Origin: Spirochaeta africana DSM 8902
Lineage (GTDB): Bacteria > Spirochaetota > Spirochaetia > DSM-27196 > DSM-8902
NCBI RefSeq assembly: GCF_000242595.2
Contig: NC_017098.1
Coordinates: 2,685,501 to 2,749,500, forward strand
Direction of reading: 5' to 3'
DNA length: 64,000 nt
The position numbers and the translations under genes are program-made. The notes under the pieces are model-generated. The model saw only the letters and a list, made by a program, of their open reading frames with translations. It had not been told where the DNA came from and did no database searches. Shown one piece after another: positions 52,902-61,911 of this stretch. Position 1 is the stretch's first letter, and every line of letters starts with the position of its first letter.

Positions 52902-55163
52902 CTACAGCCGGCTGTGGAGGGTGCGTGAGATTACATCCAGCTGCTGTTCACGGGTAAGTTTGATAAAGTTCACCGCGTAACCGGAAACCCGGATGGTCAG
53001 TTGGGGATACTTTTCGGGGTGCTCCATCGCGTCTTCCAGCACCTCGCGCTGCAGCACGTTGATATTTACGTGATGTCCGCCGTTGCTGCAGTAGCCATCC
53101 AGCATAGATCGCAGATTGCGAATCCGGTCCTCGCGGGCCTTGCCCAGCGACCCCGGGGTGATGCTGAAGGTGTAGCTGATGCCGTCCTGAGCAGCCTCGT
53201 AGGGGAGCTTGGCCACCGAGGCCAGCGACGCAACAGCCCCGTGACTGTCACGGCCGTGCATCGGGTTGGCACCTGGAGCAACCGGCTCTCCGGCACGGCG
53301 CCCGTCCGGGGTGTTGCCGGTTTTTTTGCCGTAGACCACATTCGAGGTGATCGTAAGAATCGACATTGTCGGTGTGGAGTTGCGGTAGGTCGGATTCTTG
53401 GCAATCTTGCCCATGAACCGTTCGACCAGATCAACCGCAATGGAATCCACGCGGTCGTCGTCATTCCCGAAGGCTGGATATTCGCCATCTATCCGGTAGT
53501 CAACCACCTTACCGCTGTCGTCGCGCACGACCGAGACCTTGGCATGCTTGATAGCAGACAGCGAGTCGGCGCAGACCGACAAACCGGCAATACCACAGGC
53601 CATGGTCCGGAACACATCACGATCATGCAGCCCCATCTGCAGACTTTCGTAGCAGTACTTGTCGTGCATAAAATGAATAATGTTCAGGGCATTCACATAC
53701 AACCCGGCCAGCCAGTCCAGAAAAAAGTCGAACTTCTGCATCACCTCGTCATACTCAAGGACATCGCCCAGGATGGGTTCGAAACGAGGCCCGACCTGAA
53801 TACCCTTCACCTCGTCCACACCGCCGTTGATTGCATACAGCAGTGCCTTGGCCAGGTTACAGCGAGCCCCGAAAAACTGCATCTGTTTTCCAATGCGCAT
53901 GCCACTGACACAGCAGGCAATACCGTAGTCATCGCCCCAGTACGGTCGCATAAGATCATCGTTTTCATACTGGATGGCGCTGGTATCAATAGATACCTGC
54001 GCGCAGTAGTCCTTGAACCCCTGTGGCAGATTCACCGACCATAGCACCGTCAGATTCGGTTCCGGGGCGGGCCCCAGGTTATACAGGGTATGCAATACCC
54101 GGAAGGTAGTCTTTGTAACCAGGGTGCGACCGTCCAGTCCCATACCTCCCAATGCCTCGGTAACCCAGGTCGGATCACCAGAGAACAGCTCGTTGTATTC
54201 GGGGGTGCGCAGGAATCGCACCATCCTCAGCTTCATCACAAAATGGTCAATAATCTCCTGCGCTGATTCCTCGGTGAGCTGCCCACGCTGCAGGTCCCGC
54301 TCAAAATAGACATCCAGGAAACTCGCAACCCGGCCGAGACTCATGGCCGCACCGTTCTGCTCCTTGATTGCCGCAAGGTAACCGAAATATGTCCACTGTA
54401 CTGCCTCGACGGCTGTCTCTGCCGGTCGTCGAATATCAAAACCGTAGGCATCGGCCATGGTGATCAGCTGCTGCAGAGCCTTGATCTGCTCGGCTATCTC
54501 CTCACGATTCCTGATAGCTTCCTCGGTTACGGTCGCCACCTCCAGGCTGGTCAGCTGATCCTGCTTGTCGGCAATAAGGCGATCAACCCCGTACAGTGCG
54601 ACACGGCGATAGTCACCGATAATGCGGCCACGCCCATAGGCATCCGGCAGCCCGGTAATGATGCCGGCTCGACGTGCGGCCCGGATCTCCGGTGTATAGG
54701 CCGAGAATACCCCGTCATTGTGTGTCTTGCGGTACTGGTGGAACACCTCACTTATCGAAGGATCCAGTTTGAATCCATAGGCCTCGCAGGCTGCCTCGGC
54801 CATCCGGATGCCGCCGAACGGCATTACCGTGCGTTTGAGCGGGGCATCGGCCTGCAGGCCAACGATCCGTTCGGTTTTCTTGTTGATGTAGCCCGGGCCG
54901 TGACTGGTGATCGTACCAACCTTCAGGGTATCTACATCCAGGGTTCCCCCGGACTTTACCTCCTGCTCCATCAACGCGGAAACCTTGCCCCACAGTTCGG
55001 TGGTTGCTTCGGTAGGCCTGGCCAGAAAGGATGCATCGCCCTGATACGGGGTGTAGTTGCGCTGGATAAAGTCGCGCAGGTCTATGTGAGAATTCCAGCG
55101 GCCGGGAACGAAGCCCTGCCATGCTGCCTGAACACCGGATTCGGTCTGTACTGTTGTGCTCAT
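52902..55163 (-). CDS. pflB: Formate C-acetyltransferase (pyruvate formate-lyase)
   Basis: The 753-residue glycyl-radical enzyme converts pyruvate and CoA to acetyl-CoA and formate under anaerobic conditions. The adjacent active-site cysteines are in [14 protein letters not shown], and the C-terminal glycyl-radical loop is [10 protein letters not shown]. The length fits PflB. ATG 55163 was chosen because GAAGG precedes it and the protein then begins like known PflB; longer in-frame starts are unsupported. It works with PflA encoded directly downstream and supplies formate and acetyl-CoA for fermentation alongside the hydrogenase. Confidence 0.97.
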   Translation of the reverse strand: MSTTVQTESGVQAAWQGFVPGRWNSHIDLRDFIQRNYTPYQGDASFLARPTEATTELWGKVSALMEQEVKSGGTLDVDTLKVGTITSHGPGYINKKTERIVGLQADAPLKRTVMPFGGIRMAEAACEAYGFKLDPSISEVFHQYRKTHNDGVFSAYTPEIRAARRAGIITGLPDAYGRGRIIGDYRRVALYGVDRLIADKQDQLTSLEVATVTEEAIRNREEIAEQIKALQQLITMADAYGFDIRRPAETAVEAVQWTYFGYLAAIKEQNGAAMSLGRVASFLDVYFERDLQRGQLTEESAQEIIDHFVMKLRMVRFLRTPEYNELFSGDPTWVTEALGGMGLDGRTLVTKTTFRVLHTLYNLGPAPEPNLTVLWSVNLPQGFKDYCAQVSIDTSAIQYENDDLMRPYWGDDYGIACCVSGMRIGKQMQFFGARCNLAKALLYAINGGVDEVKGIQVGPRFEPILGDVLEYDEVMQKFDFFLDWLAGLYVNALNIIHFMHDKYCYESLQMGLHDRDVFRTMACGIAGLSVCADSLSAIKHAKVSVVRDDSGKVVDYRIDGEYPAFGNDDDRVDSIAVDLVERFMGKIAKNPTYRNSTPTMSILTITSNVVYGKKTGNTPDGRRAGEPVAPGANPMHGRDSHGAVASLASVAKLPYEAAQDGISYTFSITPGSLGKAREDRIRNLRSMLDGYCSNGGHHVNINVLQREVLEDAMEHPEKYPQLTIRVSGYAVNFIKLTREQQLDVISRTLHSRL

Positions 55164-55274
55164 CTGGTACCTTCTTTTTTCATACCGAGTTGGTAAGGAT
55201 ACGACTGATCCTACACCTGACAGATGCTGCATGTAAAGCGGATCAGCGAACTTATCGGTATTTTTTTATCGTAT

Positions 55275-56258
55275 TCAGGAGAAACGTTCAAGTACACGCA
55301 TCACCGAACCGCGGTAACTGCCGCCAAAGAGGTTCAGATGATTCAGCAGGTGATACAGGTTATACAGTTCGCGGCGATCCTCGTACCCCGGCTCAAGTGG
55401 CGCAGTGTGTTCGTATGCCTCATAAAAGCTGGGACCAGGGCTGCCGAACAGCTCCATCATGGCCAGATCGGCCTCGTAATGCCCCAGATACACAGCCGGA
55501 TCGATCAGGACCATGGATCCATGAGCGTCGACCATGATATTGCCGCTCCAGAGGTCGCCATGCAGCATCGAGGGATGATCAGGCTCAGGAAGCAGTTCCG
55601 GCAGTCGCTGTAGCACTGCATCGGCCAGGGTAAGCATGCTGGAGTTGGTCAGCCCGTTGCGCCGGGCAAGATCAAGCTGATACCCGAGCCGATGTCTGGC
55701 AAAGAAATCCACCCATGAGGTGTTCCAGGTATTTATCTGCGGGGTGCTGCCGATGTAATTGTTGCCGACAAAACCGTACTGCCGTACCGGACTGCCGGCC
55801 TCCGGGATTGGCACCGTTTCGTCTGCCGCTGCGCGGGGAACACTGCCCGGGAGTTCATCGGTGGTAACCACCGCTGAGTGCAGGGCGGCCAGGGCCACCG
55901 CAAACTCCTGGGTACTTCGCAGGGTCTTGCGCCCGGTATCAATCCATTCGAGCAGCAGGTACTGGTTGTGGGCTGTCTGAATCAGACCGACGGGTTCGGG
56001 CACACGCGGCCCGGCAACCCGGGAGCAGAGACCGATCAAGGCGGCCAGTCCCTGGGCTTCTGCCAGGAACATGCCCTCGTTTTCCAGGGTGTTTTTTTTG
56101 CAGAACAGGGTGGTGCCGGTGCTCAGCCGGAGCCGCCGCCCCTGGTTGATGCAGCCACCGGCAACCGGCGTACTCTCACTGATGGTGGAATCACCACCGA
56201 ACAGTCGGGTTATCCCCTGCTGCAGGGTTTCGGTCTCCACCACGGTAAAGTTCGACAT
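55275..56258 (-). CDS. Fructosamine/ketosamine kinase family protein
   Basis: A 327-residue aminoglycoside-phosphotransferase-fold kinase of the fructosamine-3-kinase family. GGCINQGRRLRLSTGTTLFCKKN is the N-lobe, LLLEWI the hinge, MLHGDLWSGNIMVDAHG the catalytic loop with its Asp, and LIDPAVYLGHYEADLAM the metal-binding motif. Relatives phosphorylate sugars on glycated proteins or amino acids so that they can be removed. ATG 56258 follows GGGGAT. The next upstream gene on the same strand encodes a low-molecular-weight phosphatase, a combination often seen in this family (general knowledge). Confidence 0.9.
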   Translation of the reverse strand: MSNFTVVETETLQQGITRLFGGDSTISESTPVAGGCINQGRRLRLSTGTTLFCKKNTLENEGMFLAEAQGLAALIGLCSRVAGPRVPEPVGLIQTAHNQYLLLEWIDTGRKTLRSTQEFAVALAALHSAVVTTDELPGSVPRAAADETVPIPEAGSPVRQYGFVGNNYIGSTPQINTWNTSWVDFFARHRLGYQLDLARRNGLTNSSMLTLADAVLQRLPELLPEPDHPSMLHGDLWSGNIMVDAHGSMVLIDPAVYLGHYEADLAMMELFGSPGPSFYEAYEHTAPLEPGYEDRRELYNLYHLLNHLNLFGGSYRGSVMRVLERFS

Positions 56259-56283
56259 GGTTTCATCCCCGGGATATGGTTTC

Positions 56284-56769
56284 TCAGTGTGTCTGCTGCC
56301 GCAGCTTCTCCAGGTAGTCTATCAACGCATCGCAGGTGCGATCAACCATCTGATACACCAGTTCGAAGCCCTGATCACCCCCGTAATACGGATCCGGCAC
56401 ATCATCTGCCTCGGATCCCTCGGGGTCGAATGCCCGAAACTTGTGAAGGCGGTTCAGATTGGGGTGTCCGGCGGCAGCGTAGCGAATATCATCATAGTTG
56501 CCCTGATCCATCGCCAGCACCAGATGATACTGATCCAGAAATGAAACCAGAAATTTCTGGGCCGGGTGATGGAAATGCACCCCGTGCCCGGCGGCAGTCT
56601 TGCGCATGCGGGCGTCTGCATCCTCACCGACATGATACCCGTGAGTACCGGAAGACTCTGCTTCGTAGTGCGCTTCCAGCTCCCGCTCCTTGAGTTTGTG
56701 TTCAAACACTGCCTGCGCAATCGGGCTGCGGCAGATGTTACCCATACATACAAACATTATCTTCTTCAT
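56284..56769 (-). CDS. Low-molecular-weight protein-tyrosine-phosphatase
   Basis: A 161-residue phosphatase with the N-terminal P-loop VCMGNICRSP (nucleophile Cys8, Arg14) and the general acid Asp in VPDPYYGG. Cellular targets are unknown; in operons with ketosamine kinases such enzymes may dephosphorylate ketosamine phosphates or released sugar phosphates. ATG 56769 follows GGAG. The gap to the kinase gene is 25 bp. Confidence 0.93.
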   Translation of the reverse strand: MKKIMFVCMGNICRSPIAQAVFEHKLKERELEAHYEAESSGTHGYHVGEDADARMRKTAAGHGVHFHHPAQKFLVSFLDQYHLVLAMDQGNYDDIRYAAAGHPNLNRLHKFRAFDPEGSEADDVPDPYYGGDQGFELVYQMVDRTCDALIDYLEKLRQQTH

Positions 56770-56782
56770 GTGCTCCGTCCTG

Positions 56783-57451
56783 TCAGTGCTGCAGCAGCAG
56801 CATTACCCCCATGGAAGGGAGTCGAATCAGCGTGCTGCCTGGTAAAAAATCAATCTGTACATCCTGCTGCTGCAGGTTGCCCTGGCCGTGGTGATCGGCG
56901 TCACCATTGCCGGCAGCGAGAGCATTAGCAGCGGCGCTGCCGCTGGCGGCGTCCCGGTCTGCAGCGTCCCGGTCTGCAGCGTCCCGGTCAGGCTCGTCCG
57001 CGCCAGGGTCGTCCCGGTCTGCCCCATCATTATCGACACGGTCTGCGGCTGGATCCCCGTCTGCGGCACCCAGCATGAAACCGATGCTCTCGCCAGGGCG
57101 ACCGATCCGGCGCAGGATATCATGCGGGATCTGTGCTGCGACCGCCGACATATCGACCAGCTCCGGCGGGTCATTGCCGGCGTACACGGTATAGATGGAG
57201 CCGCGGCGCCGGGAGCGCTCGACCAGAATCTCCCGGGTTCCCTCAAGCAGCTCTGCCGCAGCCCCGTCCACCGGATGCAGCAGCAGCCGGAAAACCCCTG
57301 GATCCGCCTCGGCAGCATCCGGCTGTTCCACCCGTATCTCGATGCGGGCCTGAGGGACATGATCCTGGTACAGCACCAGGGTCTGCGGCTCCTGCACCGG
57401 ACGCAGCAGCTCGAGCGGCAGCAGCAATATCAGCAGCAAGGAACCCGACAT
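56783..57451 (-). CDS. Hypothetical exported or membrane-anchored protein with Asp/Ala repeats
   Basis: A 222-residue protein without a recognised family. The first residues (SGSLLLILLLPLELL) may be a short signal or anchor. Residues around 130-185 are rich in Asp, Arg, Ala and Gly, including DRDAADRDAADRDAA encoded by 15-bp repeats (56949-56990). The flanking parts look folded (EIRVEQPDAAEADPGVFRLLLHPVDG; SIYTVYAGNDPPELVDMS). ATG 57451 lies 6 bp after the CheY stop codon, so it is probably co-transcribed with cheY. Role unknown. Confidence 0.55.
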   Translation of the reverse strand: MSGSLLLILLLPLELLRPVQEPQTLVLYQDHVPQARIEIRVEQPDAAEADPGVFRLLLHPVDGAAAELLEGTREILVERSRRRGSIYTVYAGNDPPELVDMSAVAAQIPHDILRRIGRPGESIGFMLGAADGDPAADRVDNDGADRDDPGADEPDRDAADRDAADRDAASGSAAANALAAGNGDADHHGQGNLQQQDVQIDFLPGSTLIRLPSMGVMLLLQH

Positions 57452-57457
57452 CCCGAC

Positions 57458-57823
57458 CTACCCGATAAGCTTGCGCACAACGCCAAGCAGTTTTTCGGAA
57501 TCAAAGGGCTTTACTATCCAGCCGGTTGCGCCAGCAGCCTTGCCCTCCTGCATCTTGCCGGACTGAGCCTCGGTTGTCAGCACCAGGATTGGCGTGAACT
57601 TGTGTTCAGCATGGGCGCGGATCTTGCCGGTCAGGGTTATACCATCCATATTCGGCATGTTCACATCGGTTATAACCAGCGAAAAGCTGTCGGTATCAAT
57701 TCTGGACAGGGCATCTACCCCGTCCTCACATTCCACCACCTCGTACCCCTGCTCTTTCAGTACAAAGCTAACACTTTGGCGGATAGCCGCCGAATCATCT
57801 ACAACCAGCACTTTCTTGGGCAT
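57458..57823 (-). CDS. CheY-like single-domain response regulator
   Basis: A 121-residue receiver domain (VLVVDDSAAIRQS, phospho-acceptor Asp53 in TDVNMPNMDG, LTTEAQ, VKPFDSEKL). It closely resembles the CheY encoded at 6504-6878 and may share its kinase. ATG 57823 has an AAGGTGG-like site upstream. The downstream gene, an unrecognised Asp/Ala-rich protein, follows after 6 bp and could be its functional partner. Confidence 0.9.
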   Translation of the reverse strand: MPKKVLVVDDSAAIRQSVSFVLKEQGYEVVECEDGVDALSRIDTDSFSLVITDVNMPNMDGITLTGKIRAHAEHKFTPILVLTTEAQSGKMQEGKAAGATGWIVKPFDSEKLLGVVRKLIG

Positions 57824-57895
57824 CGATCAACCACCTTTATCAAGGATGTATGTTCCAAGTATGCAATGCCTGCGGGCAGAATGCAAGGGACACCC

Positions 57896-58414
57896 TCAGC
57901 CCTGCAGCTGCTGAGCCCGGGCAACAATCATGTCGGTAATCTCGGCGGGGGTTTTGTCGGATGTATCGATTACCATGTCGGCTGCGGATGTATCGTCGTT
58001 GTCGATGTTATACAGCCGCAGATAGCGGTTGCGATCCTTGCGATCCCGTTCCGAGGTCTTTTCCAGTACCGCGTGCAGATCGCCACCCTCGCGCTGCTGG
58101 ATGCGCTGAGCACGGATTTCCGGCGGTGCGGTAAGGTACACCTTGAGATCAGCCTCCTGTAACATCCAGATAGCCAGACGGGAGCCCAGAATTGAATCAC
58201 CCTCCATCGCCAGCTCTACCTGGCGGGCATCGAGGTAGCGATCCCAGGAGGGATCCTGCTCGGCCAGCTGGCAAAGCTGCTCGAACTCGATACCCTTTTC
58301 CTCTGCAAGGCTGCGAAAGGTATAGTTGACCATCCGCACCCCCAGGGTCTCGCTGACCATACGGGTAATCGTGGTATTGCCGCAGCCGCTTTTTCCGGAA
58401 ATTGCGATTCTCAT
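57896..58414 (-). CDS. Cytidylate-kinase-like P-loop protein with altered Walker A
   Basis: A 172-residue nucleoside-monophosphate-kinase-type protein resembling archaeal/spirochaetal cytidylate kinase. MRIAISGKSGCGNTTITRMV is the P-loop region; the lysine of the canonical G-x4-G-K-S/T is Asn here. Later parts (EGDSILGSRLAIWM, KVYLTAPPEIRAQRIQQREG, YLRLYNIDNDD, DMVIDTSDKTPAEI) fit the family well. It may phosphorylate CMP/dCMP if the N-terminal region compensates, or have another role. ATG 58414 has GAGGAC upstream. It lies 51 bp after yicC on the same strand. Confidence 0.78.
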   Translation of the reverse strand: MRIAISGKSGCGNTTITRMVSETLGVRMVNYTFRSLAEEKGIEFEQLCQLAEQDPSWDRYLDARQVELAMEGDSILGSRLAIWMLQEADLKVYLTAPPEIRAQRIQQREGGDLHAVLEKTSERDRKDRNRYLRLYNIDNDDTSAADMVIDTSDKTPAEITDMIVARAQQLQG

Positions 58415-58465
58415 GTCCTCTGGCTCCTTGTTGGATGTACAGTCGGCATCTGGTTCCTGACTGTA

Positions 58466-59350
58466 CTACTCGATATTGCGTGCCTGCTCGCGAATGTTCT
58501 CCAGGGCATCCTTCATGTCGATAACCGATCGGCTTATCTCCAGCAATGCAGACTTTGATCCGATGGTATTCATTTCACGGTGCATCTCCTGACACAGAAA
58601 ATCCATCCGCTTGCCGATCGAACCACCGCTGTCTGCAAGTCGGAGAAACTCTTCGATATGTGCCCCCAGCCGTGCCAGTTCCTCGTTCACCGAGTACTTG
58701 ACCAGCAATGCGGCGGTTTCGGCATACACCCGCTGCAGATCGATCTGATCTCCCATCAACTCGGTAAACCGCTCGTGCAGCATCTCCCGGATGCGTTGTT
58801 CCAGTTCCGGGGCACGCTTGGCTACGGTTTGATAAGCTGCCTGAATCCGCTGCATCTGGGCACGGATGTTGTCCCTGGTTGCGGCACCCTCCCGCACCCT
58901 GGCGGCATGCCACTGCTGCAGTGCAGCAGTTACGGCGTCGAACAGCGGCTTGCGCAGCTCCTCGACATCCCGAGAGGACTCCACGCTGAACAGCCCCTCT
59001 ATCGACAGCAGATCAGCGGCCTGCAGCCTGTCGGCAGCAACCGCCACATCACCCTCTGCCGACAATCGACGCGCATCCTGCAGTGCCGAAAGATAGCCCT
59101 GCAGCAGTCCGGCATCCAGGCGTACCCGGGTGTCCTGTTCCATGCGCCGGAATCTGATATACAGCTCAAGCTTGCCGCGACGAGCGGTGCCCTTGAGAAG
59201 GGTCCGAAGCTCCTCCTCCAGGGGATTCAGCATGCCGGGCATGTTCATCGTAATATCGAGGTAACGATTGTTATAGGATTTGAGCTCGACACTCAGGATC
59301 AGCTGCTCGTCCTGATACTCCTGAATTCCATAGCCGGTCATGCTGATCAT
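58466..59350 (-). CDS. YicC/YloC family endoribonuclease-like protein
   Basis: A 294-residue protein with the family N-terminus MISMTGYG, VELKSYNNRYLDI and PLEEELRTLLKGTARRGKLELYIRF, and the C-terminal metal-site region RMDFLCQEMHREMNTIGSKS. YicC-type proteins are endoribonucleases that affect small-RNA stability in E. coli. ATG 59350 overlaps the murC stop as ATGA, so it is translationally coupled to murC. Linkage of yicC with kinase genes is widespread. Confidence 0.92.
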   Translation of the reverse strand: MISMTGYGIQEYQDEQLILSVELKSYNNRYLDITMNMPGMLNPLEEELRTLLKGTARRGKLELYIRFRRMEQDTRVRLDAGLLQGYLSALQDARRLSAEGDVAVAADRLQAADLLSIEGLFSVESSRDVEELRKPLFDAVTAALQQWHAARVREGAATRDNIRAQMQRIQAAYQTVAKRAPELEQRIREMLHERFTELMGDQIDLQRVYAETAALLVKYSVNEELARLGAHIEEFLRLADSGGSIGKRMDFLCQEMHREMNTIGSKSALLEISRSVIDMKDALENIREQARNIE

Positions 59351-60792
59351 GTTGTCCCCCTGTCTGTATCCCGAAGCTTTCGCAGCAGCTCGGTGCCCAC
59401 CTCGTAGTTGTTGCCGGCCCCCATGGTCAGCAGGAGATCACCGTCGCCCAGGTGCGCCGCTGCAAAGGCTGCGGCCTCTGCACATGTGGTAAAAAACCGC
59501 ACCTTCGGGTCAGCGGCACCCTCAGCAGCCATCTGCGCGGCCAGATCCTGTCCCATCCGGACCGGATCCTTGCTGCCGGTTTCGCGGGCACTGGCAAAAA
59601 CCGGGTGCAGCCATACCTCATCGGCTGCGGTAAAGCAGCCCAGAAAGTCGTTCCATAAGGACTCGGTACGGCTGAAGGTATGCGGCATAAAGTCTACCAC
59701 CAACCGGCGCTGTGGATACAGCTCACGGATGCCCTGAATCGTAACCCGGATTTCGGTCGGATGATGCCCATAGTCATCCATTACCAGTATGCCGGCTGCT
59801 TCCCCGATGGTTTCGCTGCGACGCCTGGTACCGGTAAAGCCGTGCAAACCGGCAGCAATCTCCGTGTCGGCGACAGCCGGCAGCCCCAGATCGTCCAGTA
59901 TAGCATGAACGGCAGCCACTACCGCCGCGGCATTCAGGATATTGTGACGCCCCGGAACCCGCAGCTGTACCCCGCAGGTCATACCGGCCAGCGCAAACTC
60001 CCCGGGTCGGGCCACCGGATCTGCCGTAATGCGATAGGCGCCGCCGGCGCTGAATCCGTAGGGAATCGCCTGCAGATCCGGGCGGCAAGAGATCACCTGC
60101 CGAGCGACCGCGGCTGCGCCAGGATCATCGGCACAGTAGATAAGGCTGCCGCCCGCAGCCAGACGATTGCCGTACTCGGCAAACGCTGCAGCAACATCAT
60201 TATAATCGCGATAATAATCGAGATGATCAGCCTCTATATTGGTGATGATTGCCCACCGGGGATGAAACTCCAGAAAATGCCGGCGGTATTCACAGGTTTC
60301 TGCTGCCAGAAACTGCATCCCGCCGCGGTAGGTTGCGCGCCCACCCAGCCCGGGAACGACGCTGCCCAAAATGGCACTGCCGGGCAGCCCAAGATGCTGC
60401 ATCACCACCGCCAGCATGCCGGTGGTGGAGGTTTTCCCGTGTGTCCCGGCTACCCCCAGGCTTGGAATACCGGCAGAGAGCTCCCCCAATGCGGCCGGGT
60501 ACTGCAGACAGCGCAGCCCCCGGTTACGGGCCTCGGCCAGCTCCGGATTGGTTTCGGCGCTATACGCAGCGGAATAGATTACCAGATCGCAGTCATCCGG
60601 CAGGTTGCGAGCGTCGAACCCGCTGCAGGGCACCACACCAGCAGCCTCCAGCAGGGCATCGGTAAAAAACTGTTCGGGAACATCCGACCCGGTAACGCGT
60701 GCACCGGCAGCAACCATCAACTCGGTCAGAGCGGCCATCCCTGAACCCTTTATTCCCACGCAATGCACATTCTGATCGGCAAAATCCAGCAT
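59347..60792 (-). CDS. murC: UDP-N-acetylmuramate--L-alanine ligase
   Basis: The 481-residue ATP-dependent ligase adds L-alanine to UDP-MurNAc in peptidoglycan synthesis. The N-terminal UDP-binding domain starts with VHCVGIKGSGMAALTELM, the ATP loop is GVAGTHGKTSTTGM, and central-domain motifs include TNIEADHLDYY and DDYGHHPTEIRVT. Some features also fit the related Mpl ligase, but MurC is more likely. ATG 60792 was chosen because a TATCCT box lies six bases upstream with no ribosome site. The flanking DUF368 gene on the other strand may serve the same pathway. Confidence 0.85.
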   Translation of the reverse strand: MLDFADQNVHCVGIKGSGMAALTELMVAAGARVTGSDVPEQFFTDALLEAAGVVPCSGFDARNLPDDCDLVIYSAAYSAETNPELAEARNRGLRCLQYPAALGELSAGIPSLGVAGTHGKTSTTGMLAVVMQHLGLPGSAILGSVVPGLGGRATYRGGMQFLAAETCEYRRHFLEFHPRWAIITNIEADHLDYYRDYNDVAAAFAEYGNRLAAGGSLIYCADDPGAAAVARQVISCRPDLQAIPYGFSAGGAYRITADPVARPGEFALAGMTCGVQLRVPGRHNILNAAAVVAAVHAILDDLGLPAVADTEIAAGLHGFTGTRRRSETIGEAAGILVMDDYGHHPTEIRVTIQGIRELYPQRRLVVDFMPHTFSRTESLWNDFLGCFTAADEVWLHPVFASARETGSKDPVRMGQDLAAQMAAEGAADPKVRFFTTCAEAAAFAAAHLGDGDLLLTMGAGNNYEVGTELLRKLRDTDRGTT

Positions 60793-60798
60793 ACCGGC

Positions 60799-60828
60799 AG
60801 GATACGCCAAACCGGGGGCGTATGACAA
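60799..60828 (-). promoter_or_regulatory. Predicted promoter of murC-yicC
   Basis: On the minus strand TTGTCA (60823-60828) and TATCCT (60799-60804) are 18 bp apart, and six bases separate the -10 box from ATG 60792, suggesting a leaderless mRNA. The -35 box is part of a 15-bp direct repeat. Confidence 0.62.
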
Positions 60829-60879
60829 TCACGCCAGCTCCGGGCGGCCTGGGGGTTACACCACTGACAATCACGCCAG
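60823..60879. repeat. 15-bp direct repeat in the murC/DUF368 control region
   Basis: TGACAATCACGCCAG occurs at 60823-60837 and again at 60865-60879, 42 bp (about four helical turns) apart. The first copy contains the murC -35 box. The pair could be a regulator binding site for the divergent murC and DUF368 genes or a simple local duplication. Confidence 0.65.
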
Positions 60880-60975
60880 TCCGACCAGTCTGGTGGTGGC
60901 TCCACCGGCAACCGCGCTGAACGAGGCTTGACACCAACCAGCCAACCTCGCCATTCTCGCTGCATCGGAGGCAGC

Positions 60976-61911
60976 ATGAAAACTTCACAGACACGCCCGT
61001 CAGGCTCCCTGAGCGGTCTGATACAGGTACTGCAAGGCATGGCAATCGGGGTGGCCAATGTCATCCCCGGGGTAAGCGGGGGCACCATCGCGGTGCTGGT
61101 TGGCGTGTATGACCGACTGATCGAGGCGCTGGCGGATTTCTTTTCCCGCACACCACGCTGGTTCGCCAGCCTGTTCTTCCTGCTCAGAATCGCGATGGGG
61201 GCCGTTATCGGGATAGTCGTGTTCGTGCGGGCGGTAAACTACGCCTTTGCCCACCATGAGCTGACAGCAACCCTGTTCTTCGTCGGGCTGGTGCTGGGGT
61301 CGGTACCGGTGCTGTTCTCCCTCTCGGGCAGTCGCCGCCCCGGAAAGGCGGCTGCAGCAGCATTCGTTTTCACTGCCCTGGTGGTTATCGCTATGGGTAT
61401 TATGCAGCCGGAGCAAAGCGGTCGGATTATTACCCGCCTGACACCATTGGACTCGCTGCTGCTGTTTATTACCGGTCTGTTCAGTCTGGCCACCATGATA
61501 ATCCCGGGGGTTTCGGCGGCCTTTATCCTGCTGGTAATGGGGTACTACGACACCCTGCGCCTTGCAGTCGAACAGCTGAATATTCCGGTCCTCATGGTGT
61601 TCTTTCTTGGCGGTGTTATCGGTCTGCTGTCGGTCAGCAAATTCATCCGCTTCCTGCTGCACCGCTATCATCATGTAACCTATTTTGCTATCCTTGGGCT
61701 GGTCTTCGGATCGGTCTTTACCTTGTGGCCACGACAGGGGATTTCATTTGATGCAGCCGGCGCTGCCGGACTGTTCAGCCTGCTTGCCGGCGGCGCTGTT
61801 GCCGTGGTGCTGGGCAAACGCCCCGGCGGCCCCAGAGACGGGCTTGCAGCCAGCCCCGAACCGGAACAACCTGTGCGGCAGGAAAACCCCGCACCAGGAA
61901 ACGACGCATGA
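60976..61911 (+). CDS. DUF368 family membrane protein (polyprenyl-phosphate transporter family)
   Basis: A 311-residue protein with about eight hydrophobic helices and the duplicated family motif: IGVANVIPGVSGGTIAVLVGVYD near the start and ATMIIPGVSAAFILLVMGYYD in the second half. DUF368 proteins have been shown to recycle undecaprenyl phosphate across the membrane in cell-wall synthesis. The C-terminal tail is Pro/Gly-rich and hydrophilic. ATG 60976 follows GGAGGC. It is divergent from murC and overlaps rlmN by 4 bp. Confidence 0.9.
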   Translation: MKTSQTRPSGSLSGLIQVLQGMAIGVANVIPGVSGGTIAVLVGVYDRLIEALADFFSRTPRWFASLFFLLRIAMGAVIGIVVFVRAVNYAFAHHELTATLFFVGLVLGSVPVLFSLSGSRRPGKAAAAAFVFTALVVIAMGIMQPEQSGRIITRLTPLDSLLLFITGLFSLATMIIPGVSAAFILLVMGYYDTLRLAVEQLNIPVLMVFFLGGVIGLLSVSKFIRFLLHRYHHVTYFAILGLVFGSVFTLWPRQGISFDAAGAAGLFSLLAGGAVAVVLGKRPGGPRDGLAASPEPEQPVRQENPAPGNDA

